Program-made: the position numbers and the translations under genes
Shown: positions 24,759 through 32,975 of the stretch, in pieces
Layout: every line of letters starts with the position of its first letter
Numbering within the stretch: the stretch's first letter is position 1
The notes under the pieces: model-generated
Seen by the model: the letters and a program-made list of their open reading frames with translations, nothing else
Databases searched by the model: none
Told to the model about the DNA's origin: nothing
From: an uncultured Eubacteriaceae bacterium
GTDB lineage: Bacteria > Bacillota > Clostridia > Lachnospirales > CAG-274
Length of the DNA: 55,028 nt
NCBI GenBank assembly: GCA_947086655.1
Contig: CAMTZM010000013.1
Location: 1-55,028 of the forward strand
Direction: 5' to 3'

Positions 24759-25787
24759 TTGAATGATTATTATACAATAAAGAAATATATAAAATATTTG
24801 TATGATAATTCTAAAAGAAAATATGCTTTTAAAGCTGAAAGTATAGAAGAACATGAAAAGTGGAAATATAATTTAAGAAACAAGCTTATCTCTGTATTGG
24901 GAATTGACAAAATGGAAAATGCTGCTTTAAACTTTGAGTTGTCAGAAATTGAAAATTGTTTTTATTTTGTACGTAAAAAGGCATTTATACAAACAAAACC
25001 AAATGTTATTATGCCTTTTTATATATTAGAGCCGGAAAATTATAATGGTGCTTGTGTAATTGCAGTACATGGACATGGAAGCGATGGCAAAAATGGCATT
25101 TCAGACGTTGTAAAAGAAGAAACTAAAGAAAGTATAGAACGTTTTGACTGTAAATATGCTTTTGAACTTGTTAAAAGAGGTTTTATTGTATTTTGCCCAG
25201 ATTTATGCGGTTCAGGTGAAAGGCGTGAAGAAAAGCAGCAAGGTATTGAAAATATACTTAAAAGTTCATGTACTGACATAAATAATGCAGCTATTAGCTT
25301 AGGAATTACATTAAGCGGTATAATTACACATGATTTATTAAGATTAGTTGATTTTATTGTAAAAAGTGAGTATTATAAAGGTAAGCTTGCGGTATGTGGT
25401 TTTTCAGGCGGCGGACTTTCATCTTTATATATAGGCGCTTTGGATGATAGAATTAATGCAGTTGCTGTAAGTGGTTATTATCATGGGTTTAGAGACAGTA
25501 TTTTAGAAAATAATTTATGCGGATGCAATTTTGTACCTAATTTGTGGAAAATTATTGATGTATGTGATTTAGGTGCAATGATTGCTCCAAAACCATTAAT
25601 TATTGAAAGCGGTATTAATGATAAGCTTAATGGCAAAAGAGGCATTAAAGATGTATATGAGCAAGTTAATATTACTAAAAAGGCATATGATTTATATGGA
25701 AAAGAATTAAAGCATAGTGTATTTGATGGAGGACATAAGTGGTATGGTGCAGCGTACAATTTTTTAGAGGATTGGAGTGAGAGATGA
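24759..25787 (+). CDS. Alpha/beta hydrolase, probable acetyl esterase of the pectin cluster
   Basis: A 342-residue alpha/beta hydrolase. VIAVHGHGSDGKNG forms the oxyanion-hole region at about residue 100, CGFSGGGLSS carries the nucleophilic Ser at about 219, ESGINDKLNG the probable acid and FDGGHKWYG the His. The layout resembles the acetylxylan-esterase-like dienelactone hydrolase group. No signal peptide is present. Its place between pectin methylesterase and the YetA-like gene suggests removal of acetyl groups from imported galacturonan or rhamnogalacturonan, but this is inferred from context. The TTG start is supported by GAGGTGATAG; the longer ATG form has no site. The stop overlaps the next gene's leader. 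Confidence 0.82.
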   Translation: MNDYYTIKKYIKYLYDNSKRKYAFKAESIEEHEKWKYNLRNKLISVLGIDKMENAALNFELSEIENCFYFVRKKAFIQTKPNVIMPFYILEPENYNGACVIAVHGHGSDGKNGISDVVKEETKESIERFDCKYAFELVKRGFIVFCPDLCGSGERREEKQQGIENILKSSCTDINNAAISLGITLSGIITHDLLRLVDFIVKSEYYKGKLAVCGFSGGGLSSLYIGALDDRINAVAVSGYYHGFRDSILENNLCGCNFVPNLWKIIDVCDLGAMIAPKPLIIESGINDKLNGKRGIKDVYEQVNITKKAYDLYGKELKHSVFDGGHKWYGAAYNFLEDWSER

Positions 25788-27998
25788 ATGAATAAACTTT
25801 ATTTTGAAAAACTTGCTGATTTTGACCGTATTAAAGAGCCTTGTACAGTAGCAGTTCCCTTTCCAAAAGGAAAGGTTAATAACCCAGAGTTTCTTGCCGT
25901 AGCTGATTTGAATGGACAGGTTGTTTCACAGACATTTGTTACATCAAGATGGTCGGATAATTCAGTAAGATGGTTACTTATTCATTTTCTTGCCGACCTT
26001 CCGGCAAACAAAGATAAATCTTTTTATTTTGATATTGTAAAGGAAAAAGTTTCAGCAAATGATATCTCTGTTAAAGAGGAAAAAACTTGTACTGTTATTG
26101 ATACCGGAGCGCTAATTTTAAAGCTTAATAAAAAGGGAACTCCTTTTAAACTTATTCAATCTGACTATATAAGTTATAATCAGGAAGAAATAATAGGTCC
26201 TGTTCTTAACGAAAAATATCACGCAAAGCTTTCTGAACCATGGGAAATATTGCAAAAAGGACCTGTTACGGTTATAGCTGAAGCAAAGGGAAGTCACTTT
26301 GATGAATTTGAAAACAAGCTTATTGATTTTATATTAACTATACAAGTATTTAAAGATAAAGACTGGTTTAAAATTGATTATAAAATTATAAACAAAGAGG
26401 AAACTGAATATGTTGATATAAATTCTCTTACACTTGATTTTATTAAGAGAAAAGGTGATGATGTTAGGTTTGTGCTTGCAAAATCAAATTATAGAACAGA
26501 TTATATGAAAGGTTCATCAAATGACGAACTTTATTATATGATTGATGCTAAGCATTTAATATATGAACCTAATGAACATGTGCCGGAAGTATTTTACGGT
26601 ACGTTTTTTGCTGATTGGACAGACAGCGAAGGCGGTTTATGTGCAAGTGTTTATCAAGCTTATCAGAACTATCCTAAGGCGCTTAAAGTAAATAAAGACG
26701 GTATAAGTATAAAGATTGTTCCAGAAATGTCTGATGGTATAAAATTTAGACAGGGAATGGCTAAAACACATACGATTTTTCTCCATTTTCATGATAAAAA
26801 TGAAACTATTGAAGATATAAATAAACGTGCTTTACAATTACAGCTTCCAGATGTAGCGGTACTTGAAGAGGAAACATATAAAAATTCAAAAGTTTTTCCG
26901 GATATTTTTCTGCATAAATCAGAAAAAATAAACAAATATGAGGGTGCTTTTATTCATAAAACCGATTACAGGGCTAAAGCTTTTGGTATACTTAATTGGG
27001 GCGATACTCCAGATATGAATTATACACGTCAGGGACGTGGAAAAGGTGCTATTGTTTGGGTTAATAATGAATATGATTTTCCTCATGCCGCAATGCTTAT
27101 ATTTGCAAGATGCGCTGAAAGAAGAATGCTTGATTATATGCTTGTTTCAGCAAGACATTGTATAGATGTTGATGTTTGTCATTATAGTCATGATGAGTTT
27201 AAACAAGACGGACAGATAATGCATTCTGCACATCATGTAAGCGGCGATGTAGATATAAGTCATGAATGGATTGAGGGAATTTTTGATTATTATCATCAAA
27301 CAGGAGATAGGTTTGCTTATGAAACGGCGATTAAAATAGGACATAATATAAAAAGACATCTTGCAAAGCCAAGATATCGTCAAAATGGTGAAATAAATGC
27401 ACGTGAGACAGGCTGGGCACTTCGTGCTCTTGTTGCGCTTTATATTGAAACATGCGATGAGACATGGCTTGACGATGCAGAATTTATATTAAGTCATTTT
27501 GAACAATGGAAAGAGAAATATGGAGTATGGCTTTCGCCTTATACTGACCATACAGCAATAAGAATACCTTTTATGATTTCTATTGCAGTTGGAAGTTTAA
27601 TGAGGTATTATGAGGTAAGACCTTTGCCTAAAATAAAGCAAATGATTATTGAGGCAGTAGATGATATGGTTGAAAATTGTATGCTTGAAAATGGTTTCTT
27701 TTATTATAAAGAGTTTCCAAGCTTAAAACGTCTGGGAAATAATACTACTATACTTGAAGCTCTTACTTATGCTTTTAAATTTACAAATGACAGAAAGTAT
27801 ATACGTGCTGGTTTGGCTACATTTAATTATTATATGCAGGAGTCGTCTGGAAAATATCCTAATATTAAAAAAGAATATGAGGATTCGGTTGTTATGGAAG
27901 GTCCAAGCGCAAAAGGAATTGCCCAGTCATTTTATCCTGTTGTAAGTTATTATGTTGCTGCTGTAAGGGCAGGAATAAATTTAGAAATGAATTTTTAG
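25788..27998 (+). CDS. YetA/PcRGLX-like protein, putative exo-rhamnogalacturonan lyase
   Basis: A 736-residue protein resembling the PcRGLX/YetA group, which includes Penicillium exo-rhamnogalacturonan lyase (PL26) and B. subtilis YetA next to the lpl genes. The N-terminal beta-rich RIFT-barrel region (about 1-240, with TVAVPFPKGKV and SRWSDNSVRWLLIHF) is followed by an alpha/alpha-barrel part rich in WGDTPD, HYSHDE, SAHHVSGDVDISHEWIEG and ETGWALRALVALY motifs. No signal peptide is present. The activity is inferred from this resemblance and from the neighbouring pectin genes. Its ATG directly follows the hydrolase stop, and GH28 starts 10 bases after its own stop. Confidence 0.75.
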   Translation: MNKLYFEKLADFDRIKEPCTVAVPFPKGKVNNPEFLAVADLNGQVVSQTFVTSRWSDNSVRWLLIHFLADLPANKDKSFYFDIVKEKVSANDISVKEEKTCTVIDTGALILKLNKKGTPFKLIQSDYISYNQEEIIGPVLNEKYHAKLSEPWEILQKGPVTVIAEAKGSHFDEFENKLIDFILTIQVFKDKDWFKIDYKIINKEETEYVDINSLTLDFIKRKGDDVRFVLAKSNYRTDYMKGSSNDELYYMIDAKHLIYEPNEHVPEVFYGTFFADWTDSEGGLCASVYQAYQNYPKALKVNKDGISIKIVPEMSDGIKFRQGMAKTHTIFLHFHDKNETIEDINKRALQLQLPDVAVLEEETYKNSKVFPDIFLHKSEKINKYEGAFIHKTDYRAKAFGILNWGDTPDMNYTRQGRGKGAIVWVNNEYDFPHAAMLIFARCAERRMLDYMLVSARHCIDVDVCHYSHDEFKQDGQIMHSAHHVSGDVDISHEWIEGIFDYYHQTGDRFAYETAIKIGHNIKRHLAKPRYRQNGEINARETGWALRALVALYIETCDETWLDDAEFILSHFEQWKEKYGVWLSPYTDHTAIRIPFMISIAVGSLMRYYEVRPLPKIKQMIIEAVDDMVENCMLENGFFYYKEFPSLKRLGNNTTILEALTYAFKFTNDRKYIRAGLATFNYYMQESSGKYPNIKKEYEDSVVMEGPSAKGIAQSFYPVVSYYVAAVRAGINLEMNF

Positions 27999-28007
27999 GA
28001 GGTAACT

Positions 28008-29354
28008 ATGGCTGTTTATAATGTTTTGGATTATGGTGCTTTAAACGATGGTAAAAATTTATGCAGTAAAGCTTTTGATACTGTTATTGCTGAATGTGAG
28101 AAATCAGGAGGCGGTAAAGTTTATGTTCCGGCAGGAAAATATCTTACAGGTCCTATATTTTTAAAAAGTAATACAGAGCTTTATATTGAGGCAGGTGCAG
28201 AACTTATTTTTTCAAATAATATTTCTGATTATCCTGTTGTAACTTCAAGATGGGAAGGCGTTAAAAGAGAATGTTATGCTTCATGTATAAACGCTGATAA
28301 TGCTGAAAACGTATCAATTACAGGAAGAGGAACAATAAACGGTAACGGTGCATTTTGGTGGAAATTATTTAATGCTAAAGAAAACAAGTATCCAAGACCT
28401 AAGCTTATTGCTCCTTATGAGTGTAAAAATGTGCTTATAGATGGTGTGACGCTTACAAATTCACCAAGCTGGACTATTAATACAATTTTATGTGATAATG
28501 TTACTGTTAATAATGTTACAATAAATAACCCCTCTGATTCACCAAATACAGATGGAATTGACCCAGAATCATGCAGTAATGTACATATATCAAATTGTCA
28601 TATAGATGTAGGTGACGATTGTATAGCAGTTAAGGCAGGAACAGAAGATACAAAAGACCGTGTACCATGTACAAATATAACTATATCAAATTGCACTATG
28701 GTTCACGGACACGGCGGCGTTGTATTAGGAAGTGAAATGAGTGGAAATATAACAAATGTTGTTATTTCAAACTGTGTGTTTGAGGGAACGGACAGAGGAA
28801 TAAGGCTTAAATCAAGACGTGGACGAGGGGGAGTTGTTGAGGATATAAGAGTTAACAATATTGTTATGAATAATGTTTTATGTCCTTTTGTAGCAAACTT
28901 ATATTATTTCTGCGGTCCTAAGGGTGATGATAAATATGTATGGGATAAAAATCCTTATCCTGTTACAGAAGAAACACCAGCGTTTCGCCGCCTTAGTTTT
29001 TCAAATATTACAGCTAAGAATGTAAACGCTGCTGCCGGTTATTTTTATGGGCTTGCTGAAATGTATGTAGAGGATATAAGTTTTGATAATGTCTATATTT
29101 CAATGGCTGAAAATCCTGTTGCCGATATTCCGGCTATGCATGCCGAAATTCAGCCTATGGCAGGAAAAGGATTTTTTATGAGTAATGCTAAAAAGTTTGT
29201 TTTTAATAATGTTTCTGTTAATGGCGTTGATGATTCAGCGTTTAATTTGGAAAATTGTGATAATATGGTATTTTCAAATTGTTCATTTAAGAGCAAAAAA
29301 GAAAATTCTAAATTTATTGAGGAAAAAAACGTAAGCGAACTTAAAATAAAATAA
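28008..29354 (+). CDS. Glycoside hydrolase family 28, polygalacturonase-like
   Basis: A 448-residue right-handed beta-helix hydrolase acting on galacturonan or unsaturated oligogalacturonides. The GH28 catalytic motifs are SPNTDGIDPES, VGDDCIAVKAG with the Asp pair, HGHGGVVLGSEMSG with the catalytic-site His, and GIRLKSRRGRGG in place of the usual RIK. The N-terminal YNVLDYGALNDGKNLCSKAF is typical of the family. With no signal peptide it should be a cytoplasmic exo-acting enzyme. TAGGAGGTAACT precedes the ATG, overlapping the stop of the YetA-like gene. Confidence 0.93.
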   Translation: MAVYNVLDYGALNDGKNLCSKAFDTVIAECEKSGGGKVYVPAGKYLTGPIFLKSNTELYIEAGAELIFSNNISDYPVVTSRWEGVKRECYASCINADNAENVSITGRGTINGNGAFWWKLFNAKENKYPRPKLIAPYECKNVLIDGVTLTNSPSWTINTILCDNVTVNNVTINNPSDSPNTDGIDPESCSNVHISNCHIDVGDDCIAVKAGTEDTKDRVPCTNITISNCTMVHGHGGVVLGSEMSGNITNVVISNCVFEGTDRGIRLKSRRGRGGVVEDIRVNNIVMNNVLCPFVANLYYFCGPKGDDKYVWDKNPYPVTEETPAFRRLSFSNITAKNVNAAAGYFYGLAEMYVEDISFDNVYISMAENPVADIPAMHAEIQPMAGKGFFMSNAKKFVFNNVSVNGVDDSAFNLENCDNMVFSNCSFKSKKENSKFIEEKNVSELKIK

Positions 29355-29375
29355 TGACACAAAGGAGGACGCAAC

Positions 29376-30473
29376 ATGCAATTATGGTCGTTGAAAATGG
29401 CTGACTGTGTCATTAAGGGGCGTCCGGCGCTTGCTGATAAATGGGCTTATGATAATGGCGTTGTTTTAAAGGGGCTTATTAATGTATGGCGAATTACAAA
29501 TGATTATAAGTATTTTGATTTTTGCCGTGAGTTCATGGACAGATTTATATATGACGGCGGTTTAATAAGAGATTACAGACCTTATGACTATAACCTTGAT
29601 TTAATAAATAATGGAAAGATTTTGTTTGAACTTTATAAGCAGACAAAAAATGATAAATACAAAAGAGCAGCTTTTAAGCTTAGAAGACAGTTTTATAAAC
29701 ATCCACGCACAAGCGAAGGAGTATTTTGGCATAAAAAAATATATCCTTATCAAATATGGCTTGATGGGTTATATATGGGAATGCCTTTTTATATAGAGTT
29801 TATAAACTGCTTTGAAAGAGATAAAAAATATTCGGATATTACAAAACAATTCTTTGTATGTTATAAAAATTTAAGAGATAAGAAAACAGGTTTGTTGTAT
29901 CACGCATGGGACGAAAGCCGGAGACAATTTTGGTGCGATAAAAAAACAGGTCTTTCAAAAAATTTTTGGGGCAGGAGTATGGGATGGTTTGTTATGGCAA
30001 TAGTTGATGTTTTAACTTTTTTGCCTAAAAACAACAGAGACAGAAAACAGTTAGTAGAAATTTTAAGAGAATGCCTTAAAGCACTTGCAAAGGTTCAGGA
30101 TAAAAGCGGCTGCTGGTATCAGGTACTTGATAAGGGAGGAAAAAAGGGCAATTATCTTGAAGCCTCTTGCAGTTGTATGATATTGTATGCAGCCGTAAAA
30201 GCTTATAAGCAAGGATATATAAAAGGCGATGAGTGGAGAGAAATGATAGATAATGCTTTTAATGGTATTATTGATGAATTTGTACTTATAACCGAGGATG
30301 GTTTTATTAATCTTAATAAAAACTGTTCAGGCGCCGGTCTTGGAAATAAAGAAAAACGTGACGGCTCATATGCTTATTATATAAGTGAACCTGTTATATG
30401 CAATGACTTAAAGGGAGTAGGCGCATTTATACTTGCTATGCTTGAATATGAAAATTTAAGACCTCCTGTTTAA
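29376..30473 (+). CDS. Unsaturated glucuronyl/rhamnogalacturonyl hydrolase (GH105)
   Basis: A 365-residue alpha/alpha-barrel enzyme of the YteR/YesR type that releases the unsaturated uronic acid from lyase products. Family segments are KWAYDNGVVLKGLINVW, WLDGLYMGMPFYIEF with the catalytic Asp, FWGRSMGWFVMAIVDVL and the C-terminal DGSYAYYISEPVICNDLKGVGAF. It lacks a signal peptide. It is the last gene of the pectin operon, 21 bases after GH28, with an AAAGGAGGACGCAAC site, and a strong two-way terminator follows. Its presence implies that lyase-cleaved substrates enter the cell. Confidence 0.93.
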   Translation: MQLWSLKMADCVIKGRPALADKWAYDNGVVLKGLINVWRITNDYKYFDFCREFMDRFIYDGGLIRDYRPYDYNLDLINNGKILFELYKQTKNDKYKRAAFKLRRQFYKHPRTSEGVFWHKKIYPYQIWLDGLYMGMPFYIEFINCFERDKKYSDITKQFFVCYKNLRDKKTGLLYHAWDESRRQFWCDKKTGLSKNFWGRSMGWFVMAIVDVLTFLPKNNRDRKQLVEILRECLKALAKVQDKSGCWYQVLDKGGKKGNYLEASCSCMILYAAVKAYKQGYIKGDEWREMIDNAFNGIIDEFVLITEDGFINLNKNCSGAGLGNKEKRDGSYAYYISEPVICNDLKGVGAFILAMLEYENLRPPV

Positions 30474-30561
30474 TACTAAATATTATTGAAAAGATTAATA
30501 AAGATTTTTCACTAATAGTTTAATTATTTTCTTTTAAAATAATATTGTTTTAAAAGAAAAC

Positions 30562-30600
30562 AAAAAAGACTCAAACCTTTAATGGAATGAGTCTTTTTTT
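30562..30600. terminator. Bidirectional intrinsic terminator
   Basis: AAAAAAGACTCA and TGAGTCTTTTTTT pair around a 15-base loop between the convergent GH105 gene and the symporter gene. A and T runs on both sides let it work in either direction. Confidence 0.9.
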
Positions 30601-30650
30601 GTGCAATAACAATTCAAGCAGTCTTGAATGTATAGCAGATTTTTTAAATT

Positions 30651-32141
30651 TTAATTGTTTTCGTAACATTTGAATATATTTTCAGTAAATTTTTTATCAA
30701 GTTTAGGAGTAATTAAGCTTATAATCGGAACGGCAATAAGTCCGGCTATCATTGCTATGGCTCCGGCGTTTATAGGAGATGCGTATTTTAAGAACATATT
30801 TGATACTGTTATGCCTACGCCTAAAATAAAACTGCTCCATACGGCAAGTTTTGATACTTTCTTTAAATATAATCCATATAAAAACGGAGCTAAAAATGCT
30901 CCGGCCAATGCTCCCCATGATATTCCCATAAGCTGAGCAATAAATGTAGGCGGATTAAGAGCAAGAATAACTGAAACAGCGATAAAAATAACTATTAATA
31001 TACGCATACATAAAAGCTGTTGTTTTTCATTTACTTTTTTAAACAAAGTATCTTTTATAATATCAATTGTTATTGTTGAGCTTGATGTTAAAACAAGTGA
31101 AGAAAGTGTAGACATTGAAGCCGACAGTACAAGAACTATTATTATACCAAGAAGTATGTTGGGAAGCTCAGAGAGTATTGTTGGAATAATAGCATCATAA
31201 ATAACCGAACCGTCTGATTTGTATATATCAGCACTGCTTGTAAGACGCCCGAATCCTCCTAAGAAGTAACATCCCCCTGAAATTATAACAGCAAATATTG
31301 TTGATATGAGAGTTCCTGTTTTAATTGATTTTTCACTTTTTATTGCATAAAATTTATGTACCATTTGAGGAAGTCCCCATGTTCCTAAAGACGTAAGTAT
31401 TATAACACCTAAAAGATTAAGTGGGTCAGGACCAAAAAATGATGTAAAAACACCTTTTTGTCCATATGTTACTGTAATATCACTTTCAAATTGGGAAAGA
31501 CTGTTTAAAGCTTCTATAAATCCTCCATTTATTTTTAATACAGCAAATATAACAAGTACTATTCCTACAAGCATTATCATTCCTTGTATAAAATCGTTTA
31601 TTGCTGTTGCCATATAACCGCCTAATATTACATATAAGCCGGTAAGTGACGCCATTAATATAACACATACAGAATAAGGAACATTAAAAGCCATTTCAAA
31701 TAAAAGCGAAAGACCGTTGTAAATTGATGCCGTATATGGAACAAGAAAGACAAACGCTATAACCGAAGCGGCTATTTTTAAAGCACGGCTGTCATATCTT
31801 TTTCCAAAAAAATCAGGCATTGTTGCGGCATCTATATGCTGTGTCATTATACGTGTGCGTTTTGCAAGTACAAGCCATGCTATAAGGCTGCCTATAATTG
31901 CATTTCCAAGTCCAATCCATGTAGAGGAAATTCCATATTTCCATCCAAATTGTCCGGCATATCCAACAAATACAACGGCTGAAAAATAGCTTGTTCCATA
32001 AGCAAAAGCAGTTAGCCATGGACCAACAGAACGTCCGCCTAAAACAAAATCATTTACATTTCCGGCGTGTTTTCTTGAGTATAAACCTACAATAACCATA
32101 CAGGCAAAAAATAAAATAAGAAAAGATAATCTTACTATCAA
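30651..32141 (-). CDS. Sodium:solute symporter (SSS family)
   Basis: A 496-residue transporter with about 13 hydrophobic segments. It is close in pattern to the PutP/PanF branch: VNDFVLGGRSVGPWLTAFAY near residue 35, the long FGKRYDSRALKI segment near 112 and SASMSTLSSLVLTSSSTITID at about residue 340, matching a conserved SSS sodium-site helix. The substrate is not readable; a sugar acid from the neighbouring pectin genes, an amino acid or a carboxylate are all possible. The start is TTG with AGGAGGG eight bases upstream. A consensus promoter and a palindrome lie upstream. Confidence 0.9.
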   Translation of the reverse strand: MIVRLSFLILFFACMVIVGLYSRKHAGNVNDFVLGGRSVGPWLTAFAYGTSYFSAVVFVGYAGQFGWKYGISSTWIGLGNAIIGSLIAWLVLAKRTRIMTQHIDAATMPDFFGKRYDSRALKIAASVIAFVFLVPYTASIYNGLSLLFEMAFNVPYSVCVILMASLTGLYVILGGYMATAINDFIQGMIMLVGIVLVIFAVLKINGGFIEALNSLSQFESDITVTYGQKGVFTSFFGPDPLNLLGVIILTSLGTWGLPQMVHKFYAIKSEKSIKTGTLISTIFAVIISGGCYFLGGFGRLTSSADIYKSDGSVIYDAIIPTILSELPNILLGIIIVLVLSASMSTLSSLVLTSSSTITIDIIKDTLFKKVNEKQQLLCMRILIVIFIAVSVILALNPPTFIAQLMGISWGALAGAFLAPFLYGLYLKKVSKLAVWSSFILGVGITVSNMFLKYASPINAGAIAMIAGLIAVPIISLITPKLDKKFTENIFKCYENN

Positions 32142-32187
32142 ATAAAACCCTCCTAAAAATACTTATTTGCTTTAACAGTGCAAAGCA

Positions 32188-32206
32188 TTACACTTTAAAG
32201 TGGTAA
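32188..32206. promoter_or_regulatory. Palindrome in the symporter leader, possible operator
   Basis: TTACACTTTAAAGTGGTAA is a nearly perfect palindrome lying between the predicted transcript start and the symporter ribosome binding site. The position would suit a repressor site. Its regulator is unknown. Confidence 0.4.
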
Positions 32207-32215
32207 AGCAAATTA

Positions 32216-32245
32216 ATTATACACTTTTTGCCCGTTTGTTGTCAA
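32216..32245 (-). promoter_or_regulatory. Consensus sigma-A promoter of the symporter gene
   Basis: On the minus strand TTGACA (32245-32240), an 18-base spacer and TATAAT (32221-32216) lie about 75 bases upstream of the start. Both hexamers are perfect. Confidence 0.75.
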
Positions 32246-32264
32246 TATACAGTATATTTTCTGT

Positions 32265-32293
32265 AAAAAAAATCAATTTTTATATTGATTTTA
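32265..32293 (-). terminator. Intrinsic terminator after the thioesterase gene
   Basis: On the minus strand AAAATCAAT and ATTGATTTT pair around a short AT loop and are followed by a run of T, 9 bases after the thioesterase stop. It separates that gene from the symporter promoter. Confidence 0.65.
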
Positions 32294-32301
32294 TATAATA
32301 T

Positions 32302-32772
32302 TTAAAATCCTTCGTTTTTTCTTTGTTTTCTGTATATAATTCTTTTTTTAGCTCCCTCAAATTCAGCCTTTTGCGATTCTGTCTCAATTTTTATTTTTGC
32401 TGTTTCTGCCGGCTTATCATCTTTTCCAAGCGCTACCATAGTTATATATGCCCTGTTTATAGGACATCTTTGACATTTGTTGTTTTCTACATATGAATCA
32501 ACTCTTATTTCCATTGAAGAATGTCCTACATAAGTTATTTTACCTGTTATTACAATTGTTTGCCCTACATATGCTGCTTCTTTAAAAATAAGGTTATCAA
32601 TTGCGGCTGTTGTTACATTCATTCCTGAATGTCTTTTTGCAACTATACATGCTACTTCGTCAATCCATTGTATAAGACGACCTCCAAAAAGACGTCCGAC
32701 ACCGTTAATATCCGATTGGAGTATTATATGATATTGCTCAACCATAGAATCACTGACTTTTTTATATTCCAT
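32302..32772 (-). CDS. Hot-dog fold acyl-CoA thioesterase
   Basis: A 156-residue single-domain acyl-CoA thioesterase that hydrolyses acyl-CoA to the free acid. The active-site helix reads GGRLIQWIDEVACIVAKRH, the usual GG-x6-D-x2-A pattern of YciA/BACH-type enzymes. The strand THSSMEIRVDSYV-like segment (GHSSMEIRVDSYVE) is also typical. The C-terminal 30 residues are charged. It is divergent from paaK, separated by about 200 bases, so it could hydrolyse aryl-acetyl-CoA made by that operon; this link is only positional. Confidence 0.88.
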   Translation of the reverse strand: MEYKKVSDSMVEQYHIILQSDINGVGRLFGGRLIQWIDEVACIVAKRHSGMNVTTAAIDNLIFKEAAYVGQTIVITGKITYVGHSSMEIRVDSYVENNKCQRCPINRAYITMVALGKDDKPAETAKIKIETESQKAEFEGAKKRIIYRKQRKNEGF

Positions 32773-32975
32773 TGCTGCAGTCCTTTCTTTGTTAAATAAA
32801 TGTATTAATTATAGCATACCAATAATTTTTTTGCAAAATCACTTATAATTTTGTTAAAAATTATTTTAAAATGTATTTTTGTATGTTATAATTTATAAAT
32901 GTAATACTATGCTGTTTACGCTTTTTTATACAAAACAGCGTTATTTTTATAAAGCTTGTTACAGGAGGATTAAAT

